NCBI GenBank assembly: GCA_040776805.1
Contig: JAXGZS010000004.1
Coordinates: 186,001-250,000 of the forward strand
Length of the DNA: 64,000 bases
DNA from: UBA7702 sp040776805
GTDB lineage: Bacteria; Bacillota; Dehalobacteriia; UBA7702
Direction: 5' to 3'
Shown here: positions 9,086-18,307 of the stretch, in pieces
Position numbering within the stretch: the first letter of the stretch is position 1
How the letters are laid out: each line of letters starts with the position of its first letter
The notes under the pieces: model-generated
Seen by the model: only the letters and a program-made list of their open reading frames with translations
Database searches by the model: none
What the model was told of the DNA's origin: nothing
Translations under genes and position numbers: made by a program

Positions 9086-9571
9086 TTACAAACTTTTTGG
9101 CTGGTGAGCATAGGATTTTATTTCCATCGCTCCCGTACTGCTGTAAAACCACACGGTTCTGCCGTAATTGGAACCGGTATCCTCCGCAATAATCGGTACC
9201 TTCAAGGATTTGAGCACATTCTTGGTGGATTCCACATTGCGATTGCCAATATTACCGATTTCGTTATCTCCTGACACCTGGAACATACTGGCCCCCCCGG
9301 CGATTTTCGCAACCAGCCGGATCTTATTGCAACCCAGCTTGATCATTTCGTGATACATCATCGGGATACAGATGTCCGCGTACTTATATTTGTTATCGGC
9401 GGCGTTTTTTTGATTGTCGCAGGGCAGCATAATGTGGGCAAGTCCCGCTATTTTCAAGAAAGAGTCATACATGCAAATACCGACACATGAGCCAAGGGCG
9501 TAGGTTACCAAAACATCGGGAGCGCTTGCGACTTTCATGTCCGATATACCAACGGTGATAACATTGTTCAT
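9086..9571 (-). CDS. cheD: Chemoreceptor glutamine deamidase CheD
   Basis: CheD deamidates specific glutamines of methyl-accepting chemotaxis proteins and, in Firmicutes, stimulates CheC. The 161-residue protein has the family's catalytic Cys in LGSCVG (near residue 29) and His in LAHIMLP (near 46), plus the KIAGGASMF and GRTVWF signatures. Its start overlaps the end of cheC by four bases, the usual coupling of this partner pair. It is the last recognisable gene of the large fla/che operon. Confidence 0.95.
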   Translation of the reverse strand: MNNVITVGISDMKVASAPDVLVTYALGSCVGICMYDSFLKIAGLAHIMLPCDNQKNAADNKYKYADICIPMMYHEMIKLGCNKIRLVAKIAGGASMFQVSGDNEIGNIGNRNVESTKNVLKSLKVPIIAEDTGSNYGRTVWFYSSTGAMEIKSYAHQPKSL

Positions 9572-10182
9572 AATGTGATGCCCAACCTCTGCATAATGAT
9601 TTCTAATGATGTGATATTCGGCACCAACAGCATATTCGCGGTAATGGTTTGCTCCTCACTTAAAAAATTATCCTGAATAAAGATGATATGGTCGGAAACG
9701 CTGGCCATTTCGATGGCCGGCACACTCATCAGCGCCCCCACCATGTCCACACAAAGAGCCGGAACCGAGGTTTTGATGTTCAGTTTTGAAAGGGCGGCGA
9801 TGGAATTGATATAAGAGGAAATCAATATATTGCCGATCTCCGAGAATGCCGACTGCTCCATTTCCGACAGGTGATCGCATTCCGCTTCACAGGGGCAGCC
9901 AATCCCTTTGAGGATCACCGGGGCATAGGAGCATTGAATTAAAAACATCATAAGCCCCTTAATGTCCCCTTCTAATTTGCTTAGGACACAGATACTAATA
10001 TTCTCAGGCCCGCCAAGGGACGCAACAGCCTGATTCACATCGACAATATTCACCTTGGGGACATCCATGGCAACGGTATCGCCAAGGATACTTGCCAGCG
10101 CTGTCGCCGCGTTGCCCGAACCGATATTGCCGATTTCTTTCAATACATCAATATGGATTTCATTCAGCTGGTTTAAGTTCAT
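9568..10182 (-). CDS. cheC: CheY-phosphate phosphatase CheC
   Basis: The start at 10182 (MNLNQLNEIHIDVLKEI) is preferred because the family begins here and GAGGGAG lies just upstream; the frame is open further 5'. The protein carries both phosphatase-type helices: EIGNIGSGNAATALASIL near the N-terminus and EQSAFSEIGNILISSYIN in the middle, with Glu/Asn pairs that act on phospho-CheY. It lies between a rod-protein gene and cheD in the fla/che operon and should work with CheD in adaptation. Confidence 0.95.
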   Translation of the reverse strand: MNLNQLNEIHIDVLKEIGNIGSGNAATALASILGDTVAMDVPKVNIVDVNQAVASLGGPENISICVLSKLEGDIKGLMMFLIQCSYAPVILKGIGCPCEAECDHLSEMEQSAFSEIGNILISSYINSIAALSKLNIKTSVPALCVDMVGALMSVPAIEMASVSDHIIFIQDNFLSEEQTITANMLLVPNITSLEIIMQRLGITL

Positions 10183-10223
10183 GCTGGTCTCCCTCATTGT
10201 TATGCTGACGCCTTGGCTGAAAA

Positions 10224-10937
10224 TCACCTCAGGTTGTTGACGGTCTGCATGATTTCATCGGAAATTTGGATCATTCTCGTATTGAGCTGAAAAGCCTTTT
10301 GCAATTGAATCACCTCCACCATTTCATCGGCAATATCCACCGCGGAAGATTCAAGATATCCCGTTTGAATCCGGGGATTCTCAACCGCCGTGGGATTCCC
10401 CGAGGTTGCCGTGGCGCTGAATAAACAGTTTCCGTTGACTACCAGACCGTCGACATTGGCAAAGGTAAATACGCCGATTTTTGCGGCAATTTCCCCTTGA
10501 TCGTATTGATTGGGGTCAACTTCAATGGGATTCCCCGCCGCGTCCACAACGTTCCCCCCTCCGGCATAAGCCAGATAGAATTTCCCATCGGTCTGCTGGG
10601 ATAGGCTAAAATTCCCGTTTTTGGTATATTGGATCCCATCCTTCGTCATCACCCCGAAGAAGGATCTGGCATCGAAAACCGCAAAATCGAGGTCGCGGCC
10701 TGTGGCACAGGGCGTGCCTTGCGTATGCAAAACATCGGTTTTGCTGACTTTTGCGCCGTGACCGGCCTTTAGCTCTTGATTATCTGTGCGCAAGTTGCTA
10801 TACAGCAGATCCTCAAAAGTCACTCTCTGGGCTTTATATCCGTTGGTGGAAACATTTGCGATATTGTTGGCCGCAACGTCCAATCCACGCTGGCTCTGAA
10901 TGGCTCCGGTTGCCCCGGTATAAAACGAAGTAATCAC
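10224..10937 (-). CDS. Flagellar rod/hook-basal body protein (FlgG/FlhP-like)
   Basis: The 237-residue protein has the N-terminal rod-protein signature (GLDVAANNIANVSTNGYKAQ) and the matching C-terminal helix (VDIADEMVEVIQLQKAFQLN...IMQTVNNLR) that form the inner coiled coil of the axial structure. With its upstream paralogue it corresponds to the FlhO/FlhP or FlgF/FlgG pair of the distal rod. The start follows GGAGG. Exact paralogue naming from sequence alone is uncertain. Confidence 0.9.
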   Translation of the reverse strand: MITSFYTGATGAIQSQRGLDVAANNIANVSTNGYKAQRVTFEDLLYSNLRTDNQELKAGHGAKVSKTDVLHTQGTPCATGRDLDFAVFDARSFFGVMTKDGIQYTKNGNFSLSQQTDGKFYLAYAGGGNVVDAAGNPIEVDPNQYDQGEIAAKIGVFTFANVDGLVVNGNCLFSATATSGNPTAVENPRIQTGYLESSAVDIADEMVEVIQLQKAFQLNTRMIQISDEIMQTVNNLR

Positions 10938-10949
10938 AGCATTCCCTCC

Positions 10950-11681
10950 TTATACTTGACCAATTTGGGTCGTGGCTTTTTCCAAAACCGAATCATACAT
11001 TTTTAACGCTTGGGAGCAGGACTGCAATTCCCGCTGAGTCGCAAGGGCGTTGGTCATTTCCTCGGCGACGTCCACGTTAGAACCTTCCAGGGTCTGCCAT
11101 TGAATCTTGGCGTCGATCAATTGTCCGCCGCCGTTGGCCGTATAATAACCGCTGGTGGCTTCGGTCAAGGTATTGTAATCCGCGAAGTTATAGATCGCCA
11201 AACCGTCGATCAACCGGTTGCCGACATAAATATTTCCTTGTTCATCCGCGGTGAAATCATCGGTTCCCACCCTAATGGGGCCCTTTGTCCCCATGACGCG
11301 CCCTACGCCCTCCTGCACCAGGTAACCGTCGGCGTCGATATTAAAATCACCTTTTCTCGTATAAACCAAGCCGTTTTGCCCCTGGATGGCAAAAAATCCT
11401 TCTCCTTGAATCGCAAAATCCAAGTTACGGCCGGTACTTTCCATAGACCCCTGGGTATGAATGGTCACCGTGTCTCCTACGGTTCTCCCCAGAGCCATGG
11501 TACCGATGGACGTGGTTTGCCCATCCACACGCTGAATCAGCATTTCACCAAAGGTCTCGCTAACAACCGTCTGTTTTTTATACCCCTGAGTCTTGGCATT
11601 GGTGATGTTGTTCCCGATGCTGTTTAAGGTCTTGTTTTGGGTCATCATCCCCGAAGCCAACTGATAAAAACCTCTCACCAT
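10950..11681 (-). CDS. Flagellar rod/hook-basal body protein (FlgF/FlhO-like)
   Basis: The 243-residue protein shows the axial-protein N-terminus (LNSIGNNITNAKTQGYKKQT) and C-terminal helix (EGSNVDVAEEMTNALATQRE). The central part contains FAIQGEGFFAIQG, typical of proximal/distal rod proteins. It follows the sigma-28 gene and precedes a paralogue by 12 bases. It probably builds the rod that carries torque to the hook. Confidence 0.9.
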   Translation of the reverse strand: MVRGFYQLASGMMTQNKTLNSIGNNITNAKTQGYKKQTVVSETFGEMLIQRVDGQTTSIGTMALGRTVGDTVTIHTQGSMESTGRNLDFAIQGEGFFAIQGQNGLVYTRKGDFNIDADGYLVQEGVGRVMGTKGPIRVGTDDFTADEQGNIYVGNRLIDGLAIYNFADYNTLTEATSGYYTANGGGQLIDAKIQWQTLEGSNVDVAEEMTNALATQRELQSCSQALKMYDSVLEKATTQIGQV

Positions 11682-11709
11682 TTGAGATTACCTCCTTCTT
11701 GACAAATCT

Positions 11710-12498
11710 TCAAAGTACGCTTAAACCGGTCTTCGTTTCCGCCAGCTTTTTCAATCTTTTGACCGCCTGAAAGCGAACTTGCGAAACGCGCTGGGTGTCC
11801 GTATTCATAATTTCCGCAATTTCCTTTACCGTCAAATCCTCTTTGTAAAACAAAGCCAATACCAACTGTTGTTCCTGGTTCAGCTTTTTGATTCCTTCGG
11901 TCAATACCTCGCTGAACTCTTGGGTCGAAAGAATCTCCGCCGGATCGTCCTGGGGACCGGAGGAAATTTCCGTATGTTTTTCCTCCATGGTTGATGAATC
12001 AAGCACCATTTGATTCAAAGAGATGGTACTGACCGGTTTTATTTCCAAGAGGTTCTTCTCATACTCTTCCATGGTCATCTGCAGATGATTTGCCATTTCC
12101 TCGCGGGTAGGTTCCCTGGTAAGCTTGGCTTCCAGCTCTTCCCTGGCAGTGGAAAACCTTTTGGAAATCTCATAGATCTTGCGGACGTATCCGTTTTGCT
12201 TGTTGATATAATCCAGCATGGAACCTTTTATGCGGTAAGAAATAAAGGTTTCAAACTTGACGTTTCTGTCAATATCGAACCGGTCAATGGCATTGATCAG
12301 GGCAATGACGCCTTCTCCCACCAATTCATCAACAGAATCAAAATATCGATAACGACGATACACATTCATCGCGATTTTCTTAACCACAGGCATATAGTGA
12401 AGAACCAATTGATTCCTGATTTCCGGTGATTTTGTCCGCTGATATAGAACCCACCATTCCGCTATTTTTTTTTCCATTTCATCTTGATGATCTGCCAT
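11710..12498 (-). CDS. sigD: Flagellar sigma factor sigma-28 (FliA/SigD/WhiG)
   Basis: The 262-residue product has region 2 (HYMPVVKKIAMNVYRRYRYF, DELVGEGVIALINAIDRFD, KFETFISYRIKGSMLDYI), region 3, and region 4 (LTVKEIAEIMNTDTQRVSQVRFQAVKRLK). This combination is the FliA/WhiG type that reads TAAA-N15-GCCGATAA promoters for late motility genes. It lies directly after flhA, a position usually separated from it by flhF and flhG, which are absent here. A sigma-28-like promoter precedes cheA in this same window. Confidence 0.95.
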   Translation of the reverse strand: MADHQDEMEKKIAEWWVLYQRTKSPEIRNQLVLHYMPVVKKIAMNVYRRYRYFDSVDELVGEGVIALINAIDRFDIDRNVKFETFISYRIKGSMLDYINKQNGYVRKIYEISKRFSTAREELEAKLTREPTREEMANHLQMTMEEYEKNLLEIKPVSTISLNQMVLDSSTMEEKHTEISSGPQDDPAEILSTQEFSEVLTEGIKKLNQEQQLVLALFYKEDLTVKEIAEIMNTDTQRVSQVRFQAVKRLKKLAETKTGLSVL

Positions 12499-12531
12499 CC
12501 AACTTCACCTGCCTTCTCGGCAACTGTTCTT

Positions 12532-14595
12532 TTACGCATCCAATGCGACTGTTCCGATCGCCTGTATCTGTACGCCCGCATCCAACTCATTATAAGAAAG
12601 AACCACCGCGTTTTGGGAAAACTGTTCCACCATTTTACTGAAATAAATGCGTACCACAGGGGAGGCCAAAACAACCGGAATCGAAACCGCGTCCTTCACT
12701 TTTTTGATCTGATCGATTAAATTCATCATGATTTGCTGCATCAAATCAGGTGAAAGGTTAAAATTCGTTCCCTGTTCCGTGGTTTTAAGGGCGTTGATAA
12801 TAACTTTTTCTACTTCCGCGTCTAAAACAATCACGCGTATTTGGCCGCCTTCGGACCATTTTCGGGTAATGGTGCGCTTTAAGGATTGGCGAATATACTC
12901 TGTCAGCACCTCAATATCTCTCGCGCTTGCCACATGGCTGGCAATGGTCTCCATAATCAATTCCATGTCACGAATAGGCACCCCCTCTTTCAGCAGGTTC
13001 CCCAGTACTTTTTGGAAATTGCTGAAAGAGATCATATTGGGAATGACGTCCTCCACCGTGGACGAGCCGTTCTTTTTTAGGGTTTCGATCAGTTGATTCA
13101 CGTCTTGCCGGGAAAGGATTTCATGGGCGTGTTTTCGGATCGTTTCCGAAAGGTGCGTTACGATCACCGATAACGGATCAATGACGGTGTAACCGTAGAT
13201 TTCCGCCAAATCTCTTTTATCCGAGGTAATCCATTTGCCGGGAATGCCGTAAGCGGGCTCAATGGTATCGATACCGTCAATTTCGCCGGTTAAATTACCG
13301 GGATCCAAGGCCAGAAAATAATCCACTAAAATCTCGCCGCGGGTCACTTCTTCGCCCCGGAGTTTGATCACATAATGATTGGGATTCAGCCCCGCGTCGT
13401 CTCTTAAGCGCACCGCCGGGATGACCATCCCCATATCCAGGGCAAACTGTTTGCGGAACATCACCAACCGTTCCACAAAGTTACTGCCACAGCCCTGATC
13501 CACCAAGGGGATGACGCTATAGCCAAAATTCATTTCGATGACGTCGATGGGCAGCAGTTCATATACATTGTCAATATCTCTGAAATAATCCGTTTCATCG
13601 GGATATGCGCTTTCCTCGGCCTCTTCGTCGGCAGCTGCTTTCTCTTGGGAGAGCTCTTCCCCCATTTTCCTTCTCAATGTGGTGCCCAGGGCAATCATGA
13701 TAATGGACAGAATGATCATTTGCGGTTTCGGCATTCCCGGGATGAACATAAGGAATGCCATGGCGGCCCCGGCAATCATCAACACCAGGGGCTGGGCGGA
13801 GAATTGCTTGGTGACGTCAGCCCCCAAGCTGGAGTCGGAGGCAGCTCTGGTGACGATCATACCGGTGGCGGTGGAGATCAGCAAGGCCGGGATCTGGCAG
13901 ACCATGCCGTCGCCCACAGAGGCGATGGTATAAATGCTCAGGACTTCTGAAAAGGTATGGTCACCTTGGACCAAACCAATGAGGATACCGCCTAAGAAGT
14001 TAATGACAGTGATGACGATGGCCATGATCGCATCGCCTTTTACAAACTTCGTCGCGCCGTCCATGGCGCCGTAAAATTCCGCTTCTTTTTGAATATTATA
14101 ACGGCGCTGCCTTGCCATATCTTCGGAAATCAAACCGGAGCTCAAATCGGCGTCAATGGCCATTTGCTTCCCGGGCATGGCGTCTAAGGTAAATCTTGCG
14201 GAAACTTCGGCAACGCGTTCGGCGCCCTTGGTAATGACAATGAACTGGACAATGACGATGATCAAGAAAACAACGAAACCGACCACAACGTTGCCGCCTA
14301 AAACGAAATTACCGAAGGTGGCAATCACCTGTCCCGCGTTGCCCTCCTGAGATAAAATCAAACGGGTTGAGGATATATTCAAGCCCAAACGGAACAAAGT
14401 AGTGATCAACAGCATGGACGGAAAAATAGAGAATTGCAAGGCCTCTTTGATATACATCGTGACCAGCAGGATAATGAGGGATAACGATATATTGAAAATG
14501 AACATAAAGTCCAATATAAAGGCGGGCAGCGGGATGATGATAAAGGCAACAATCAAAATAACAAAGACCGATATCAGGTGATTTTTCACTTTCAT
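12532..14595 (-). CDS. flhA: Flagellar export gate protein FlhA
   Basis: The 687-residue protein has about eight N-terminal transmembrane helices, including the conserved loop with ARFTLDAMPGKQMAIDADL (FHIPEP family signature region), and a large cytoplasmic domain from about residue 330 that docks chaperone-substrate complexes. Length is normal for the family. With FlhB, FliP, FliQ and FliR it forms the type III export gate at the base of the flagellum. It lies eight bases after flhB. Confidence 0.97.
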   Translation of the reverse strand: MKVKNHLISVFVILIVAFIIIPLPAFILDFMFIFNISLSLIILLVTMYIKEALQFSIFPSMLLITTLFRLGLNISSTRLILSQEGNAGQVIATFGNFVLGGNVVVGFVVFLIIVIVQFIVITKGAERVAEVSARFTLDAMPGKQMAIDADLSSGLISEDMARQRRYNIQKEAEFYGAMDGATKFVKGDAIMAIVITVINFLGGILIGLVQGDHTFSEVLSIYTIASVGDGMVCQIPALLISTATGMIVTRAASDSSLGADVTKQFSAQPLVLMIAGAAMAFLMFIPGMPKPQMIILSIIMIALGTTLRRKMGEELSQEKAAADEEAEESAYPDETDYFRDIDNVYELLPIDVIEMNFGYSVIPLVDQGCGSNFVERLVMFRKQFALDMGMVIPAVRLRDDAGLNPNHYVIKLRGEEVTRGEILVDYFLALDPGNLTGEIDGIDTIEPAYGIPGKWITSDKRDLAEIYGYTVIDPLSVIVTHLSETIRKHAHEILSRQDVNQLIETLKKNGSSTVEDVIPNMISFSNFQKVLGNLLKEGVPIRDMELIMETIASHVASARDIEVLTEYIRQSLKRTITRKWSEGGQIRVIVLDAEVEKVIINALKTTEQGTNFNLSPDLMQQIMMNLIDQIKKVKDAVSIPVVLASPVVRIYFSKMVEQFSQNAVVLSYNELDAGVQIQAIGTVALDA

Positions 14596-14602
14596 TATTG
14601 CG

Positions 14603-15661
14603 CTATTTCTCCTGTTTCAGTGAATATACCCACGCCAGAATTTCTGCGAGGGCAGAATAGTATTCCGGCGGAATTTCCCGGTTTAGTTCAACATTTTCAT
14701 ACAAAGCCCTTGCCAACAAGGGATTTTCGGTGATGGGAACAGCAACCTTTTCCGCTTCCGCAACGATGCGCAAAGCCACATAATCCTGTCCCTTGGCAAC
14801 GACCACGGGGGCCGTACTTTTTTCAGCGTTATATTTTAAGGCAATGGCATAATGGGTGGGGTTACGCACCACGACATCGGCGCTGAGCACCTGTTGTATC
14901 ATGCGCGACATAGAGATTTTTCTCTGTGCTTCCTTAATTTTGCCCTTGATCAAAGGATCCCCTTCTGTGTGCTTATATTCTTCTTTGATTTCGTGCTTGG
15001 TCATCTTGATGTTCTTTTCGTATTCCCATTTTTGATAGAGATAATCAAATATGGCAAGACCCAAAAAGATCACCGCCACCTTCATGGCAATCACCAGTAT
15101 GGCGTTGAGGATAAAACTCACAGCTTCGAAGATATCGACATACATGAGCTGCTTTGCCTGGCCGATGATATCGCTGATGCCTGCGTAAAGGACGTAAGCG
15201 ATGATGACCACCTTGGCCATGGACTTAATCAGTTCCACCACCGACCGCAGGGAAAACAGACGCTTCACGCCTTTTAAAGGACTTAGCCGGTTGAACTTCA
15301 CTTTGATGTTCTCATAGGCAAAGAGGAACTTTGTCTGGCCTCCTGTGGCAATGATGCTGACGACCATGGCGATTAACATCACCGGCCCCGCAGAGATCAG
15401 CAAGAGGACGAAGGCGTCTAACAAAACAGCGATGACGACGGGAACGGTCAGCGTCTCAACATACGAAATTTGATGGATGATGTGATACAAAAAGTCGGTA
15501 AAATTTTCATATAAGTAAGGAAACGTAATTCTCAAAGTTAAGAAAATCAACAGGATGGACGCTGCATTGACCACATCCTTACTTTGAAAGATATTTCCCT
15601 TTTTTCGCTCGTCTTTCCTTCGCTTGGGGGTCGCTTTTTCTGTTTTACTCTCAGAGGCCAT
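14603..15661 (-). CDS. flhB: Flagellar export switch protein FlhB
   Basis: The 352-residue protein has four transmembrane helices and a cytoplasmic domain with the autocleavage motif NPTHYAIALKY, where cleavage between Asn and Pro switches export from hook to filament substrates. The charged N-terminus (ESKTEKATPKRRKDERKKG) is typical. A second, free-standing FlhB C-domain protein without NPTH is encoded at 63464-63748. Confidence 0.97.
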   Translation of the reverse strand: MASESKTEKATPKRRKDERKKGNIFQSKDVVNAASILLIFLTLRITFPYLYENFTDFLYHIIHQISYVETLTVPVVIAVLLDAFVLLLISAGPVMLIAMVVSIIATGGQTKFLFAYENIKVKFNRLSPLKGVKRLFSLRSVVELIKSMAKVVIIAYVLYAGISDIIGQAKQLMYVDIFEAVSFILNAILVIAMKVAVIFLGLAIFDYLYQKWEYEKNIKMTKHEIKEEYKHTEGDPLIKGKIKEAQRKISMSRMIQQVLSADVVVRNPTHYAIALKYNAEKSTAPVVVAKGQDYVALRIVAEAEKVAVPITENPLLARALYENVELNREIPPEYYSALAEILAWVYSLKQEK

Positions 15662-15687
15662 CGCATCCCCCTCCCGTTACGGTGTTT

Positions 15688-16446
15688 TCAAATACCAAAA
15701 ATCAACTGTATTTCGTCGAACATTTTCGTGGTCATCAACTCTAAAAATGTGGATAAGGACGGCACCAGCACCATAATCGCAATAAAGCCCATGAGAATTT
15801 TAAACTGAATATTGACGATAAACACATTGATTTGCGGCACAGCCTTCATCAACAGGCCAACCCCCATTTCCACAATCATTTCCACCGCCAAAATCGGCAT
15901 GGCCAACTTCACGGCATAAATCAAAATAATGGAAAACAGGCCGACGAGTTCTTCGAAGATACCGCTGGAAAAGGCAATGCTCCCGTAAGGCGAAATGGTC
16001 CCAAGCTGGCAAAATATTTTGATCATCGTAATGTGCGCGTTGGCCGCGAAGAAAAGGAGCATATACATACAGTTCATGATGGAGGCAGTCACCGGCATGG
16101 AGATATTGCTTTGGGGGTCATACATGTTTGCCATGGCAATACCCATTTGAAAGTCGATCACTTCGCCGCCGATGATAAAGACCGCCATAAAAAGCTGTAT
16201 AATATAACCGACAATAAAGCCGACCAGCAACTCTTTTACCAACATCACGCAGTAAACGATGACACTGTTGATCTCGATGACTTTGTCGGGAATCGTGGCA
16301 TAGGTGAACAGCGTGAGCAGCAACGCCATGCCGATTTTCAAGATCACCGGGAGGTTCTTTCGGCCAAAGATAGGGTTAAACAGGATACAGCCGGTCATTC
16401 TCATCAATACAAAAGAGAACAGGGTTAAATTAAAATCCAAAACCAT
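15688..16446 (-). CDS. fliR: Flagellar export protein FliR
   Basis: This 252-residue membrane protein has the FliR pattern: RMTGCILFNPIFGRKNLP near the N-terminus, about six helices, and MGVGLLMKAVPQINVF near the C-terminus. It assembles with FliP and FliQ into the export channel. Gene order fliO-P-Q-R-flhB-flhA is the standard one. Confidence 0.95.
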   Translation of the reverse strand: MVLDFNLTLFSFVLMRMTGCILFNPIFGRKNLPVILKIGMALLLTLFTYATIPDKVIEINSVIVYCVMLVKELLVGFIVGYIIQLFMAVFIIGGEVIDFQMGIAMANMYDPQSNISMPVTASIMNCMYMLLFFAANAHITMIKIFCQLGTISPYGSIAFSSGIFEELVGLFSIILIYAVKLAMPILAVEMIVEMGVGLLMKAVPQINVFIVNIQFKILMGFIAIMVLVPSLSTFLELMTTKMFDEIQLIFGI

Positions 16447-16458
16447 CGCTGTACTCCA

Positions 16459-16725
16459 TCAACCGATTTCGGTGATTGTGTCAAAGATGTAATATACAAA
16501 GTCGGACATGGACTCCATCATCCATGAGCCCAACAATACCAAGATCACCGCGATCGCAATTAGTTTGGGGACAAAGGTCAAGGTCTGCTCATGAATTTGG
16601 GTGGCAGCCTGAAAAACGGAAATGATCAGGCCCACCGCCATACTGATGATCAATACCGGAGCCGCCATTTTCACCGCAATCACCATTGCGTGCTGGATAA
16701 CGCTCATCACACCTGAAATGTCCAT
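16459..16725 (-). CDS. fliQ: Flagellar export protein FliQ
   Basis: The 88-residue protein consists of two transmembrane helices with the conserved GLIISVFQAATQIHEQTLTF segment of FliQ. The start follows AAGGAGG. It is located between fliP and fliR as usual. Confidence 0.95.
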   Translation of the reverse strand: MDISGVMSVIQHAMVIAVKMAAPVLIISMAVGLIISVFQAATQIHEQTLTFVPKLIAIAVILVLLGSWMMESMSDFVYYIFDTITEIG

Positions 16726-16764
16726 GGGATACCTCCTTGCTGTTTATTCTCTGAGACAGGATCG

Positions 16765-17523
16765 CTATAGATTAAAACTGGAGAATAAAGTTTGAAAGAG
16801 TAATCCCCAACCGTCAACCAAGACAAACAGCAGCAACTTAAAGGGCAGTGAAATCATGACCGGCGGCAGCATAATCATACCCATTGACATCAGCGTGCTG
16901 GCTACGATCATATCGATGATCAGGAAGGGAATATAAATCAGAAAACCTATGATAAACGCGCGCTTTAATTCACTGGTCATAAAGGCGGGGGTCACAACGG
17001 TCATCGATAGCTCTTCAGCGTTTTCCACTTTTTCCGTATCGGACAACCGAACGAAGAGTTCCAAATCCTCTTTTTTAGTTTGTTTCAGCATGAACTCCTT
17101 AAGGGGAACAGCCGCCTGGCTCAAAAACGCTGTCTCACTGATTTCCTCTTGCTGATAAGGCTGATAAGCGGTTTCGTTGATTTCGTTAATCACCGGCGAC
17201 ATGATAAAGAGAGATAGAAATATGGCAATGGCAATGAGCACCTGGTTGGGAGGGGTTTGCTGTAACCCCAAGGCATTGCGTAAAAAAGATAAGACGATGA
17301 TAATCCGGGTAAAGCAGGTGGTCATTATCAGGAGTGACGGCAATAAGGCGATGAGGGTCAAGGTGAGAATAATCTCAACGGTGTCCATCGAATCCCCGTT
17401 GACATTGACCTCTACATTCCCGGCGGCCAAAACCGAATCCGGGAAAATCGACAAAAAGAGCAAGGACAAACTGACTATGGCCAAAATATACTTTGTCGTG
17501 AACAGTACCTTATCTTTATTCAT
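16765..17523 (-). CDS. fliP: Flagellar export protein FliP
   Basis: The start at 17523 (MNKDKVLFTTKYILAIVSL) gives a cleavable-type signal sequence, as in other FliP proteins, and overlaps the fliO stop by eight bases. Conserved FliP segments are LIMTTCFTRIIIVLSFLR, LGLQQTPPNQVLIAIAIFLS and FLIYIPFLIIDMIVASTLMS. It forms the pentameric core of the export pore. Confidence 0.95.
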   Translation of the reverse strand: MNKDKVLFTTKYILAIVSLSLLFLSIFPDSVLAAGNVEVNVNGDSMDTVEIILTLTLIALLPSLLIMTTCFTRIIIVLSFLRNALGLQQTPPNQVLIAIAIFLSLFIMSPVINEINETAYQPYQQEEISETAFLSQAAVPLKEFMLKQTKKEDLELFVRLSDTEKVENAEELSMTVVTPAFMTSELKRAFIIGFLIYIPFLIIDMIVASTLMSMGMIMLPPVMISLPFKLLLFVLVDGWGLLFQTLFSSFNL

Positions 17524-17893
17524 CTTTTTTACTTCTATCGTCCGTATGGCCAACCTTCGCACCCACCTTGTCTTTTACCGTTTGCTTCAGAATATTTAAA
17601 AAGTCATTCGGCTCAAGAGACGGTATTGTCGGTTGATAATCGGACAGTTCCTGTAAAATTTCAATATTGTTATTTGCGAAGCCAATCAAATAATATTTTT
17701 CGCAGACTTCTATTACCGCAAGTCCTTTATCCTGGCCTAACGCCGCGCGTTCCAAAACCTTGATGTTGTTGGAACTCGCCGCCATATTTACCTTTCTCGC
17801 CAAGTACCTACTGAACTTATAGCTCAGGTACAAGACGACAATAATCGCCAAAACAGAAAAAATTAATGGTAATACCTCTTGAAAAAAGCTCAA
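17516..17893 (-). CDS. fliO: Flagellar biosynthesis protein FliO/FliZ
   Basis: The 125-residue protein has one N-terminal membrane helix followed by a small cytoplasmic domain with LERAALGQDKGLAVIEVCEKYYLIG, the FliO pattern. FliO helps assemble the FliP ring. Position immediately before fliP and after cheY supports the call. Confidence 0.9.
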   Translation of the reverse strand: MSFFQEVLPLIFSVLAIIVVLYLSYKFSRYLARKVNMAASSNNIKVLERAALGQDKGLAVIEVCEKYYLIGFANNNIEILQELSDYQPTIPSLEPNDFLNILKQTVKDKVGAKVGHTDDRSKKDE

Positions 17894-17926
17894 TGTTCCC
17901 TCACCCTTTATCTCTTAATCAGCGGC

Positions 17927-18292
17927 TTAACCCAAAATTTTCGCAACCGTTTTCATGATTCTTTCCGGCTTGAAGGGTTTTACGATAAAATCTTCCGCCC
18001 CAAATTTCAGCGCTTCCAAAACCATATTTTCCTGTCCCATCGCGGAACACATCACGATTTTACAATCGTGATTGATTTCTTTGATCGCCTTCAGCGCCTC
18101 AAGCCCATCCATATTCGGCATCGTTATGTCCAATAACGTCAAATCCGGTTTTTCCTGCTGATACAACGCAACGGCCTCTTCCCCGTCCTTTGCTTCAATA
18201 ATGTCGGTATACCCGTTTTGCTGCAAAGTATTTTTGATCATCATTCTCATAAAAGCCGCGTCATCCACCAACATAATTTTCTTACTCATCAT
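17927..18292 (-). CDS. cheY: Chemotaxis response regulator CheY
   Basis: This 121-residue single receiver domain has the acidic pair in MLVDDAAFMR, phospho-acceptor Asp in LTLLDITMPNMDG (near residue 54), Thr/Ser-type CSAMG and Lys in FIVKPF. There is no output domain. Placed right after fliY, as in Bacillus, it should carry the CheA signal to the FliM/FliY switch. Confidence 0.95.
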   Translation of the reverse strand: MMSKKIMLVDDAAFMRMMIKNTLQQNGYTDIIEAKDGEEAVALYQQEKPDLTLLDITMPNMDGLEALKAIKEINHDCKIVMCSAMGQENMVLEALKFGAEDFIVKPFKPERIMKTVAKILG

Positions 18293-18307
18293 TGTCCTCC
18301 CATTTCG